Source: Gemmataceae bacterium (GTDB lineage Bacteria > Planctomycetota > Planctomycetia > Gemmatales > Gemmataceae). Taken from it: 64,000 nt of DNA. The notes below the pieces were generated by a model. That model was given only the letters and a program-made list of their open reading frames with translations. It was not told the origin of the DNA and did no database searches. Location: assembly GCA_009691845.1 (NCBI GenBank), contig SIAJ01000006.1, forward strand, positions 59,365-123,364. Reading direction: 5' to 3'. Shown here one piece after another: positions 54,719-63,854 of the stretch. Every line of letters starts with the position of its first letter. Positions within the stretch are counted from its first letter, which is position 1. Position numbers and translations under genes: made by a program.

Positions 54719-57700
54719 ATGAACACCCGCCGCTTCGAACGTGGCTTCGCTTTTCCCTTCCTACTGCTTGCCGTGTCCTCGGCCGGTCTTGTCATCACGG
54801 CTCAGCCGCAACAAGCCGCGGACCCGGACAAGGCCCGGTTCATCGGCCCGCTGAACATGACGCCGCCGCACATCACCACCGACAAGGCGGTGAAGTACGA
54901 CTTCGACATCGTCTACGTCCGGGCGCCACGCAAATCGCCCGACGGCCGGTCGAAATGGGCGGAAGTCGGCGACCCCAGGACGATGGAACCCGGAGCCGAT
55001 CTGATGCTCCTGCACCCGGACGGCAAGGAAGAGGTGCTTGTCCCAGTGACCGCGAATGAATCGATCGCGGATCCGCAAGTTTCCCTCGACGGTCAGTCGG
55101 TCTTCTTCGCCAAGATGCACGACGCGACCGGGCACAAGGGTGCGGACATCTACAAGGTCCAGGTGTCGACCAAGCAGGTCACGCGGCTGACACAGCAGAC
55201 ATTCACGCCGAACACGGGGGCGACCGACTGGTCGAAGACGCCGCTACCGTCGTGGGGGGTCTACAACCTGGGCCCGTGTCCGCTGCCTGGCGGCAGGCTC
55301 GCGTTTGTCAGCGACCGGAACGTGTTCAAGGCGAGCAATCCCGGTTACGCGCCCAATGCACTGGCTCTCCAGTTGTTCGTGATGGACGACGATGGCGGAA
55401 ACGTGGAGTGCATCGGACATCTCAACCTTGGCATGGCACTGCACCCGGTCGTTCTCAAGGACGGCCGGATCATGTTTAGCTCGCTGGAATCGCAGGGTTT
55501 GCGAAGCCATCACCTCTGGGGTGTCTGGTCGATCCACCCAGATGGCACCAACTGGGGACCGCTCTTCAGCGCTTTCGAGATTGGCAATGGCACTGCGGAC
55601 TCAACGCACTTTCAGACGCAACTCTCCGACGGCAGCATCGTGGCCGAGTCTTACTACAACCTGAACAACTTCGGCTTCGGAACCTACCTCAAGTTCCCGG
55701 TAAGTGTTCCGGATGGTTACGCCGGCTTCGGTCCTGGATTTAAGCCGGATCCGAAGAACGCAAAAGTTCGTCACAGTCGCCATGCCGATGGCCGCGGCAT
55801 CTACATCCAGTTTCCGTTCAGTCCATTCGGCATCGGATCTTTGACACCGTTCGTGCTGAAGGGAGATTCGCCTTCGGATCCAGCGGAACCGGGGAAGAAA
55901 GATTCTCCTCGCGTCGGCAAGTTCACGCACCCGGCCGCCGCGCCAGATAATCACCTGCTCACCACTTATTCCGCAGGTTCGCTCAACAGTTTCACGAAGC
56001 ACACGCCCGCGTTCGACAGCGGTATTTATCTGATCAAGGACGGCAAACCGGTGAACGAACCAGGGGAGATGCTGCTTGTGAAGAACGATCCGAAATATCA
56101 CGAGCAGTGGCCGCGAGCAGTAGTGCCATACAAGCGCACCTACGGCATCGACGAGCCGAAACGACTCACGCCGCTTGCCAACGACGGCAAACTCTCGACC
56201 CATCTTCCTGAAGGCACGCCCTTCGGACTCGTGGGCACGTCCAGCTTTTACAAGCGTGAAAGCTATCCCTACGGAGTCGTGAAACCCGGCACCGTGACTG
56301 CGGGCTTCGCGGGGGAGAAGGACCCCACCGGCTACAAGGGTTTCGATTCGTCGCACAACTGGAGCGTGCAAGGTTCCGACGCCGGCCTGTACGCCAACGA
56401 AGACGTTCATGCGGTGCGAGTTTTACTGCTGGAGCCAACGAGCGAGGCGAAAAAAGGTCGCACGTACTACAACCACGCCCGCGAGCGCATGCGCATTCTC
56501 GGCGAGATCCCATTGCGGAAGTTCACCGGCGATAAACAACCGACCGATCCGGACGGCAACCCGGACACCAGCTTCCTCGCGAAGATTCCGGCGGATGTAG
56601 CTTGGACGTTTCAGACACTCGACAAGCGCGGCATGGTGTTGAATGCCGCTCAGACGTGGCACCAACTGCGCCCGGGCGAGATTCGCAACGATTGCGGTGG
56701 CTGCCACTCTCACAGCCAGAAGCCGACCGATTTCAAACTCACTGCCGCTGCGAAACCGGACTACATCCCCTTCGATCTGACGCGGAAAACACCCTTGCTT
56801 ACCACAAAGTCGAAGGATGAGTCGAAAACGAAGTGGGACGCGAAGGACGAGGCCGGCCTGCGTTATCAGGCGGATCCGAAAACTGTCGAGTACTTTCGCG
56901 ACATCAAACCGATCTTCGAGCGAAGTTGCGTCGCGTGTCACTCCAGCAAGTCGGACAAGCCGGCCGGAAATCTAGTGCTCGACGATCCCGCGATGGTGAA
57001 AACACAAAACCCGGCTGGGCTGGGCTTTGACATCAATGTGCCAGGTACCTACGCTCGACTGGCTGCCGACAAGGAGGGAAAATGGGGCCACAAGCCGTTG
57101 CACCGTCACGGCTGGGCGCATCTGCCTAACTCCGCCTCGCGGTACATTCGCATGATGCAATCCCGCCGTAGCCTGCTGATCTGGAAGGTGTATGGCGAAC
57201 GGCTCGATGGCTGGCAGAACGACGACTTCCCACACGAACGGATTCCGGGGGACCCGAGTTCTCTTCAACACAAGGGGCAGCCGGTTGCTGACTCTCCGAA
57301 AACCCGCGAGATTGCCCACACCGGTTTCACAGGCAGCGCGATGCCGCCGCCCGACGCTGTGAAGGCCGGCAAGGTCGTGGCTCTTTCCGACGAAGACAAA
57401 CTCACGCTGGTGCGCTGGATCGATCTTGGCTGTCCGATCGACCTGACAGCCGATGCGAAGTCAGGTTTCGGTTGGGGGCTGGACGATCAGCGGCCGACTG
57501 TTGCGCTTACCTCACCGAAGGTCGGAACGAACGCAACACTCGACCACCTGCTGATCGGCCTGCACGACACCGGCACGGGGTTGGACATGGACAGCCTTCG
57601 CGTCGTGGCGGACTTTGCTATCAACGATACCCCGGCCGGTGAGAACCTGGCCAAGCAGTTCAGGAGCGTGTCGCCCGGCGTCTGGGAGTGGAAACTCGCG

Positions 57701-57808
57701 AAGCCGATCGCTGATCTTCCGAAAGGGATGCTGACCGTCTCCGCAACGGACCGCCAGGGTAACAGCACTCGCATTGAGCGAAAGTTTTCGGTGGGAGGCA
57801 AACCATAA
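54719..57808 (+). CDS. HzsA-related dihaem beta-propeller protein (paralogue 1)
   Basis: A 1029-residue exported protein with an N-terminal signal (FAFPFLLLAVSSAGLVITA). The N-terminal half is a PD40-like beta-propeller (RLAFVSDRNVFKASN, LQLFVMDDDGGNVECIGHLN) matching the HzsA-related family. Two c-type haem sites follow: CGGCH (659-663) and CVACH (737-741). Further histidines in the 790-830 region could be axial ligands. HzsA is the alpha subunit of anammox hydrazine synthase, but HzsA-related proteins are widespread in heterotrophic planctomycetes, so hydrazine chemistry is not implied here. The stop overlaps the next start as TAATG, so translation is coupled. Confidence 0.82.
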   Translation: MNTRRFERGFAFPFLLLAVSSAGLVITAQPQQAADPDKARFIGPLNMTPPHITTDKAVKYDFDIVYVRAPRKSPDGRSKWAEVGDPRTMEPGADLMLLHPDGKEEVLVPVTANESIADPQVSLDGQSVFFAKMHDATGHKGADIYKVQVSTKQVTRLTQQTFTPNTGATDWSKTPLPSWGVYNLGPCPLPGGRLAFVSDRNVFKASNPGYAPNALALQLFVMDDDGGNVECIGHLNLGMALHPVVLKDGRIMFSSLESQGLRSHHLWGVWSIHPDGTNWGPLFSAFEIGNGTADSTHFQTQLSDGSIVAESYYNLNNFGFGTYLKFPVSVPDGYAGFGPGFKPDPKNAKVRHSRHADGRGIYIQFPFSPFGIGSLTPFVLKGDSPSDPAEPGKKDSPRVGKFTHPAAAPDNHLLTTYSAGSLNSFTKHTPAFDSGIYLIKDGKPVNEPGEMLLVKNDPKYHEQWPRAVVPYKRTYGIDEPKRLTPLANDGKLSTHLPEGTPFGLVGTSSFYKRESYPYGVVKPGTVTAGFAGEKDPTGYKGFDSSHNWSVQGSDAGLYANEDVHAVRVLLLEPTSEAKKGRTYYNHARERMRILGEIPLRKFTGDKQPTDPDGNPDTSFLAKIPADVAWTFQTLDKRGMVLNAAQTWHQLRPGEIRNDCGGCHSHSQKPTDFKLTAAAKPDYIPFDLTRKTPLLTTKSKDESKTKWDAKDEAGLRYQADPKTVEYFRDIKPIFERSCVACHSSKSDKPAGNLVLDDPAMVKTQNPAGLGFDINVPGTYARLAADKEGKWGHKPLHRHGWAHLPNSASRYIRMMQSRRSLLIWKVYGERLDGWQNDDFPHERIPGDPSSLQHKGQPVADSPKTREIAHTGFTGSAMPPPDAVKAGKVVALSDEDKLTLVRWIDLGCPIDLTADAKSGFGWGLDDQRPTVALTSPKVGTNATLDHLLIGLHDTGTGLDMDSLRVVADFAINDTPAGENLAKQFRSVSPGVWEWKLAKPIADLPKGMLTVSATDRQGNSTRIERKFSVGGKP

Positions 57809-60462
57809 TGGGCATGACAGCACTGCTGGTGCTGGTCGCTCCGCTCCTCGGAGCCGATGAGCCGAAACTCGCTGCGTCCCTGGAAATATCCTGGTACTCG
57901 CCACTCGAGCTAATGACGCAACTCGGCAAGCGAGATGGCATCCGCTGGGCGATGCCGGAGTCGCTGGCCGGGCGTGCCCTCGTGGGCGGCGAATCGACGG
58001 TCCAGGAATTGCTCGACAACGCCTGCGAGCAATGGGGACTGCATTGGACGGTGTTGAATCGTGTAATCGTGATTCACAAGGCGCATGCTGAAAATTTAAA
58101 ACGGTGGTCTGGATTTCTCTCGGCTGGGAAAGAAACTGCAGCCGTGGCGGCGTGGGAACTCGGCTGGCTACGGGACGCGCGGGCACTCTCGCCACTCACG
58201 GAAGCGTTGCTGAGCGACGACCCTGCCATCGCCCTGGCTGCGGCACGAGCAATCAACCTGTTGGCGCGCGAAGTACCGATTGGTCGGGACGAGCGCGTCG
58301 AACCAATGCCGACGGGGCGGGTCAGCCTCGCAGCCGCATTTCCTCTTCCCGCGGGACTCGCGGTCAAGCTCGATTCGCCCTACCCCTCCGTTCGGGCCGC
58401 CGCCTTGCGTCTGTTCCTGGCCCACGGCGGCAAAGAAGCGAACGCGGCGGAGGCGAGAACCGAGAAGGACGCGAGCATCCTGGTGCGCCAGGTCCGGCAA
58501 CAATGCCTGTTCACGCCCTCTCCGGACCTGAAGGCGAAGCCCACGAAGTGGGAAGTGCTGCTGCCACTGCCAAAAGACTTGGCCGAGGTGAAGGCGGCCT
58601 GTGCCCGGATGATCGACGAACTGCCGGGCCTGGAGAAACGGAGCGGCTGGGAGGAAATGCAGCACCGCGTTCGCATCATGGCGGCGTGGTCGAAGGCCGG
58701 GAGCGAACCGGCAGCCGATGCGCTGATCGACCTGACAGGCACGAAGTTGCAGTTCGGCTGGTTTCCTGGTTTCGTGCAGATGGAATTGGCCGCCACCGGC
58801 AACGAGAAAGTGACCGCGAAGCTCAAGGATCTCATGCCCAAAGCGAACCAGTCTGCGCTGGTCCGCGGGCTGGAGCAAAGCTACGCTGGCGATGCCCTGC
58901 TCGCGTTCACCCGCCCATACCTCGCTGAACAGACACTCTGTTATGTCACCGCTCGCAAGGCAGGCCGCGAGGTACTCGACGACCTACAGGTCCTGGCCGC
59001 GAAGGGCAACTTCGCGGCTATCGACTCCATCGGGATCATCGGAGGCCCGAAGGCCGTGCCGGTTCTAAAGACCTTGCTGAATCGAGATGGTCCAGAGTCG
59101 GTCACGCTGGCTTTCCGCGCCGCCAAGGCGCTCGGCAATGTCGGTTCGCCCGAGGCGGCGGACGCCCTGATGGAGGCATCGAAGAGCGACAGCCGGCTGC
59201 ACCGGCACGCGGCCGCACTCTTTCTCGGACGAAGCGGAGGTCCCAAGGTCGAGGCTTGTCTGATCGAGGCTTCGGACAAGGACCCAGAACGGCTCGTTCG
59301 GGCCGCGGCAGCCGACGCCCTCGAACAGATTGGTGGGGGGAAGAATCTCGCCGCCGTCGCGAAGTTCCGCAAGGCGGATGCGCCGGTTCCGGTTGCAACC
59401 CACCAACCGCGCAACCCGCGATTCGGGGCCGACTTTCCCGTCAACGAATGGGTGAATCTCAAGATCCGCATCGAAGCCTTTGCCGAATTTGGTGAGATGG
59501 GCTGGAACTACGATGCTGCCAACAAGCTGTTCTTCCGCTATGGAGGGTGTTCCGGCTACACGAACGAGCTGACCGTGTTCGACCTGGGAACCGAGCAGTT
59601 TACGCAACGACGACCCAACGAAGAAATGGCCGGCTGGGAAGATCGTCGGCCACCACGAGGCTGCTCCGGCGGGCGGACCTGGGACCCGTACCGCAAAGCC
59701 GCATGGATCGGTCCGTCGATCGGCGGCACCGCCAGCGATCTGGCCATCGCCGAATACTACAACAAGGACGGTGGCTACCGTTTCTCCTCCTACGACCTCG
59801 CCACCGATCGTTTCCGCCCCGCCCCTTTTCACCAGGCTCCCTACGGCGAGGCGACCAATCGCTACGCCTTCGACTGGAAAAATGGCCTGCTGTACCCGGT
59901 CAAGTTTCAGCATGTGAACCACAAGACCAAGGACTGGTGGGCGCTCGACACTCGGTCGGCCGACCCCTATGCCGAGGAAGCCTGGCTCAACAAAACCAAC
60001 CCGCCGGGCGACTACCCCCGACATACCGGCTACACAATCGCGACGGTCGATCAGAATACCGGCTTGCTCGTCGTGTACGTTCCCCCCTTCGACAGCCGCC
60101 CGCCGGAAACCTGGACCTACGACCCAAAAGAAAACCTCTGGAAGAGCATGGAGCCGAAGGTGCAACCCAGCGGGCAGGCCGGTGCCGGATTGGTCTACGA
60201 TCCATTTCACAAACTCATCGTGCTGCAAAGCGGGAAGTCGGTCACGCAATTCGGCGGGCCCGATGACTCAATTACGTGGAGCTACGACGTCCGCACCAAC
60301 ACTTGGACCGACTTGAAGCCCAAGGGCGGGCCGGGCAACCCCTGGGTGGGTGCGATGGACTTCGACCCGGAGCACAACGTCTTTGTGGTGTTCAACCACC
60401 GTGACCGAAGCGTGTGGGCCTATCGCTTCAAGACAGTTCCCGTCGGTACGGCGAAAAAATAA
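57808..60462 (+). CDS. Exported HEAT-repeat and kelch-like protein
   Basis: An 884-residue protein with a short signal peptide (MGMTALLVLVAPLLGA). The first 100 residues resemble a secretin/TonB-short-N-like fold (YSPLELMTQLGKRDGIRW). HEAT repeats run from about 105 to 510 (ATVAAWELGWLRDARAL-type pairs, SVTLAFRAAKALGNVGSPEA). The C-terminal 340 residues form a kelch/galactose-oxidase-like propeller (TVFDLGTEQFTQRRPNEE, TWTYDPKENLWKSMEP, ITWSYDVRTNTWTDLKP). No catalytic residues are evident; both halves look like binding surfaces. It lies between two HzsA-related genes, overlapping the first by one base, so it is probably their partner. Confidence 0.8.
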   Translation: MGMTALLVLVAPLLGADEPKLAASLEISWYSPLELMTQLGKRDGIRWAMPESLAGRALVGGESTVQELLDNACEQWGLHWTVLNRVIVIHKAHAENLKRWSGFLSAGKETAAVAAWELGWLRDARALSPLTEALLSDDPAIALAAARAINLLAREVPIGRDERVEPMPTGRVSLAAAFPLPAGLAVKLDSPYPSVRAAALRLFLAHGGKEANAAEARTEKDASILVRQVRQQCLFTPSPDLKAKPTKWEVLLPLPKDLAEVKAACARMIDELPGLEKRSGWEEMQHRVRIMAAWSKAGSEPAADALIDLTGTKLQFGWFPGFVQMELAATGNEKVTAKLKDLMPKANQSALVRGLEQSYAGDALLAFTRPYLAEQTLCYVTARKAGREVLDDLQVLAAKGNFAAIDSIGIIGGPKAVPVLKTLLNRDGPESVTLAFRAAKALGNVGSPEAADALMEASKSDSRLHRHAAALFLGRSGGPKVEACLIEASDKDPERLVRAAAADALEQIGGGKNLAAVAKFRKADAPVPVATHQPRNPRFGADFPVNEWVNLKIRIEAFAEFGEMGWNYDAANKLFFRYGGCSGYTNELTVFDLGTEQFTQRRPNEEMAGWEDRRPPRGCSGGRTWDPYRKAAWIGPSIGGTASDLAIAEYYNKDGGYRFSSYDLATDRFRPAPFHQAPYGEATNRYAFDWKNGLLYPVKFQHVNHKTKDWWALDTRSADPYAEEAWLNKTNPPGDYPRHTGYTIATVDQNTGLLVVYVPPFDSRPPETWTYDPKENLWKSMEPKVQPSGQAGAGLVYDPFHKLIVLQSGKSVTQFGGPDDSITWSYDVRTNTWTDLKPKGGPGNPWVGAMDFDPEHNVFVVFNHRDRSVWAYRFKTVPVGTAKK

Positions 60463-60500
60463 GTCAGCATGAAAGCCCTCCCCAAGGAGTGATCCACGCC

Positions 60501-63428
60501 ATGTTCCTATCGAAAATCCGGATTGCAGCGTTCCTCGCAATCTCTGTTTTGATCACTCACCAACTACTAGCTGCCGCAGCCGACTCAGCGGACAGACCCC
60601 CGCAGCGGCCTTTGCGCGTGGACCCGCCAGCAATCACGACCGACAAGACGTTGAGGTACGATTACGACATCGTCTATGTCCGCGCACCGCGTGTAACCTC
60701 GGGCACGGACGGAAAGGAACGCCCGGCACCTGTATGGCCAAACGCGGCCGAGCCGGAAAACCTGCGTGCCACGACGGATCTGATGCTCCTGCACCCTGAC
60801 GGGAGCGAGGGCGTACTCGTCGAGGGAGGCAAGGGCGCGATAGCCGATCCGTACGTCTCCTTCGACGCCCAGTGGGTCTACTACTCCCACTTCCACGACC
60901 TCAGCGGCCACGGCGGTGCCGATGTGTACAAGGTCCACGTCAAGTCGCGCAAGATCGTGCGGTTAACGCAGCAGCAGTGGACTCCCAACACAGGAGTTCC
61001 CAACGGCAGGACGATTCCCAGGGGCGTGTACAACATGCACCCCTGCCCGCTTCCAGCGGGGCGGGTTGCCTTTGTCAGCAATCGCGACGGCTTGAAAGCC
61101 CCACGCCTCGCCCAGGGGGCACTGCAGCTGTTCGTCATGGACGACGACGGCAACAACCTGGAAAAAATCGGCCACCTCAACGTCGGCCAGGCGCTACACC
61201 CCGTCGTCCTCAAGGATGGCCGCATTATCTTCAGTTCGCTCGAAGTCCAGGGAAAGCACAACACTGGCTGGGGAATCCTGGGCATCCACCCGGACGGCAC
61301 GAATTGGGACCCCGTCGTGAGCGCTCTATCGCTCGGCGGCGCCCCGATCCCGTTCCACTTCCAGACGCAACTTTCTGACGAGAGCATCGTCGTCGAAAAT
61401 TACTACACGCCCGCGATGGGTGGCTTCGGCGTCTACTTCAAGCAGCCCGCACGTCCGCCCGCAGGCACTCCGGCCTTCGGGCCGGCGAAGGTCCAGCAGG
61501 ATCCAAAAATGGCCATGAAGAACTCGTACTTCCGCATGCCATTTCAGCCGAACGGCATGGAGGTGCTGACGCGATTCACCCACAACCACGACTCGCCGTC
61601 GCTCCGCGAAGATCCAAAAGACTTGAAGTCCCGTCACACAGGCTGGGTGACCCATCCCTGCGGAGCACCGGACAATCATTTGCTGACGGTCTGGAGCGGA
61701 ATGATGCCGGCCGACCAGGGGCGGATCACCGATGACAAACGGCCGGTGGACGCCGGCATATACCTGATCAAGGAGGGCCGATCGTTCTGGGAACCGGGCG
61801 AGATGCTGCTCGTCAAGAACGACCCGAAGTTTAACGAGCAGTGGCCACGCCCGCTCGTACCGTACAAGCGAATCTACGGTGTCGATGAGCCGCAAAATCT
61901 CCCCCGGCTGGCGAACGATGGCACGCTCTCGAAACATCTGCCAGAAGGAACGCCGTTCGGACTGGTCGGCTCGTCGAGCCTATACAAGCGTGAGAGTTTT
62001 CCAGGCGGCGCAGTGACGCCGGGCAGCGTGACTGCGACCGGTTCGCCCTACTCGGTGTTCCCGACGCGCGAGCACCGCACGAACTGGGATGGCCAGGGTG
62101 CCGACGCGGGACTCTATGCCAATAGCGAGATTCACGCGGTCCGCATTCTGGCGATGGAACCAGCGTCGCTGGCTGTCCAAGGCAAGTTCCGCAACCACGC
62201 GAACGAGCGGTTCCGCATTCTCGGTGAGATCCCGGTCCGTAAGTTCATTGGCGACAAGCAGCCCACCGACCCGGACGGCAACCCGGACACGAGCTTCCTC
62301 GCAAAGATTCCCGCCGACGTGGCCTGGACCTTCCAGACCATCGACAAGGACGGCATGGTGCTGAACATGGCGCAGACGTGGCACCAGATCCGGCCGGGCG
62401 AGGTGCGGAACAACTGCGGCGGCTGCCACGCACACAGCCAGAAGCCGACCGACTTTAGCCTCACCGCAGCCGCGAAGCCGGAGTACCCGATCTTCGACCT
62501 GACGAAGCAGACACCGCTCGTAACTACCAAGAAGGACGACCAGTCCGGCACGAAGTGGGACACGAAGGACGAGACCGGCGTGCGATACGCAAAGAGTGTG
62601 CTGAATGTCGAGTACTACCGCGACGTGAAACCGATCCTGGAGCGGAGTTGCGTTGCTTGCCACAGCGGGAAGTCCGAGCAGCCTGCGGGCGGCCTGGTGC
62701 TCAACGACGAGCGTCGGCTGAAGGACCAGTTGGGGCCAGCCACGTACCACACCCTCGTTCACTCCGGTGAGTCGAAGTCGAAGCGATACCTCTGGCCATC
62801 CCAATCGCGAACGAGCTTGCTGACATGGAAGCTGTTCGGACGTCGCACCGATGGGTTCCCCGAGAAGATGGTCCCCGGAGCAGAAGGGGACCACTCCGGT
62901 CTCCTCGCCCGCGGCGGTCAGCCCTACGCACCATTCAAAGGGAGCATTATGCCTCCGCCAGATGCGGTGAAGGGTGGCAAGGTCGCTCCGCTGACGGACG
63001 AAGATCGTCGCACCATCCTCCGCTGGATCGACCTGGGCTGCCCGATCGACCTTGACTTCGACCCCAAACAGCCGGATCGCCGCGGCAACGGCTGGATGCT
63101 CGACGATCAACGGCCGACGCTGGCACTCACCGAGCCACAGGCCAGAGCGTCGAGATTATCGCGTGTCCTCGTTGGTATGTCGGACTACGGCACGGGTCTG
63201 GATGCAGACACCTTCTCGGTGGTCGCAGACTTCGCGATCGATGGCGTCGCGGCCGGGGAGAATCTAGCGAGGAAGTTCAAGGCCCTGCCCGAAAACCGAT
63301 GGGAACTGCGACTCGAAAAATCGATCACCGATCTTACCAAGGGCAAGCTGACGGTATCAGTGAAAGACGGACAGGGGAACCTGACTCGCATCGAACGGGA
63401 GTTTTCGGTCGTCCCGCCGGCGAAGTGA
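60501..63428 (+). CDS. HzsA-related dihaem beta-propeller protein (paralogue 2)
   Basis: A 975-residue paralogue of the protein at 54719, similar along its length. The start at 60501 has AAGGAG eleven bases upstream and precedes a signal peptide (IRIAAFLAISVLITHQLLA); an earlier in-frame ATG lies inside the previous gene. The propeller segments (LQLFVMDDDGNNLEKIGHLN) and both haem sites (CGGCH at 639-643, CVACH at 717-721) are conserved, as is SIMPPPDAVKGGKVAPL towards the end. It differs from paralogue 1 mainly in the region after the second haem site. It closes a three-gene operon and its end overlaps the M48 remnant on the other strand. Confidence 0.82.
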   Translation: MFLSKIRIAAFLAISVLITHQLLAAAADSADRPPQRPLRVDPPAITTDKTLRYDYDIVYVRAPRVTSGTDGKERPAPVWPNAAEPENLRATTDLMLLHPDGSEGVLVEGGKGAIADPYVSFDAQWVYYSHFHDLSGHGGADVYKVHVKSRKIVRLTQQQWTPNTGVPNGRTIPRGVYNMHPCPLPAGRVAFVSNRDGLKAPRLAQGALQLFVMDDDGNNLEKIGHLNVGQALHPVVLKDGRIIFSSLEVQGKHNTGWGILGIHPDGTNWDPVVSALSLGGAPIPFHFQTQLSDESIVVENYYTPAMGGFGVYFKQPARPPAGTPAFGPAKVQQDPKMAMKNSYFRMPFQPNGMEVLTRFTHNHDSPSLREDPKDLKSRHTGWVTHPCGAPDNHLLTVWSGMMPADQGRITDDKRPVDAGIYLIKEGRSFWEPGEMLLVKNDPKFNEQWPRPLVPYKRIYGVDEPQNLPRLANDGTLSKHLPEGTPFGLVGSSSLYKRESFPGGAVTPGSVTATGSPYSVFPTREHRTNWDGQGADAGLYANSEIHAVRILAMEPASLAVQGKFRNHANERFRILGEIPVRKFIGDKQPTDPDGNPDTSFLAKIPADVAWTFQTIDKDGMVLNMAQTWHQIRPGEVRNNCGGCHAHSQKPTDFSLTAAAKPEYPIFDLTKQTPLVTTKKDDQSGTKWDTKDETGVRYAKSVLNVEYYRDVKPILERSCVACHSGKSEQPAGGLVLNDERRLKDQLGPATYHTLVHSGESKSKRYLWPSQSRTSLLTWKLFGRRTDGFPEKMVPGAEGDHSGLLARGGQPYAPFKGSIMPPPDAVKGGKVAPLTDEDRRTILRWIDLGCPIDLDFDPKQPDRRGNGWMLDDQRPTLALTEPQARASRLSRVLVGMSDYGTGLDADTFSVVADFAIDGVAAGENLARKFKALPENRWELRLEKSITDLTKGKLTVSVKDGQGNLTRIEREFSVVPPAK

Positions 63429-63854
63429 ATATCTGATCGCGATGTTCCTCAACGCTACCTCGCCCCGCCGAGTGCTGACGCGGTTGAGATCATGCTCTTT
63501 TTCGAGGCCTGTGCCGATCACCTCGAGGTAGAACCACAGCGTGACTTCACGAGTGCTCTTGGAAAACCCCTTGAAGAGTTGCGTGGCAGGCTCTTCGATG
63601 TGGTAGACGCCCGGTGCCTGCTCGCGTTGATCGCTCTCGATCCGCTCGCCATGAGTGGGATGCGAATCGAATAGCCCGGTCTTGCTCTTGAGCATTTCTG
63701 ATTCGATCGCCTTCAGTTGGGCCTGCGGGATACGATCGCAAACCGCAACGGTCAGTTCCGTCAAATCCTCGGGGAGTTGCCCTTTTTTGTGCCAGCAGGC
63801 GTCAGCCATGCTGAATGCGATGTCGGCTGCCACTCCAACCTGGATCAACTTGCT
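63357..63854 (-). pseudogene. M48-type metallopeptidase fragment interrupted by IS630
   Basis: On the minus strand the frame reads GVAADIAFSMADACWHKKGQ, then KTGLFDSHPTHGERI and YHIEEPATQLFKGFS, which resemble the C-terminal region of planctomycete M48 metallopeptidases (the …SHP-x-x-x-ERI block). The upstream part, including the zinc-binding HExxH, is absent: at 63855 the sequence switches to the end of an IS630-type element. The frame is open up to that junction (…SKLIQVGVAAD), so it was interrupted, not started here. Downstream of WFYLEVIG the similarity fades, and the last 72 bases overlap the HzsA-related gene. It is non-functional as it stands. Confidence 0.7.

Noticed and set aside
54719..63428. 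Evidence for anammox metabolism from HzsA-like proteins
   Set aside because: HzsA-related proteins are common in heterotrophic planctomycetes; no hzsB, hzsC or hydrazine dehydrogenase gene is present.
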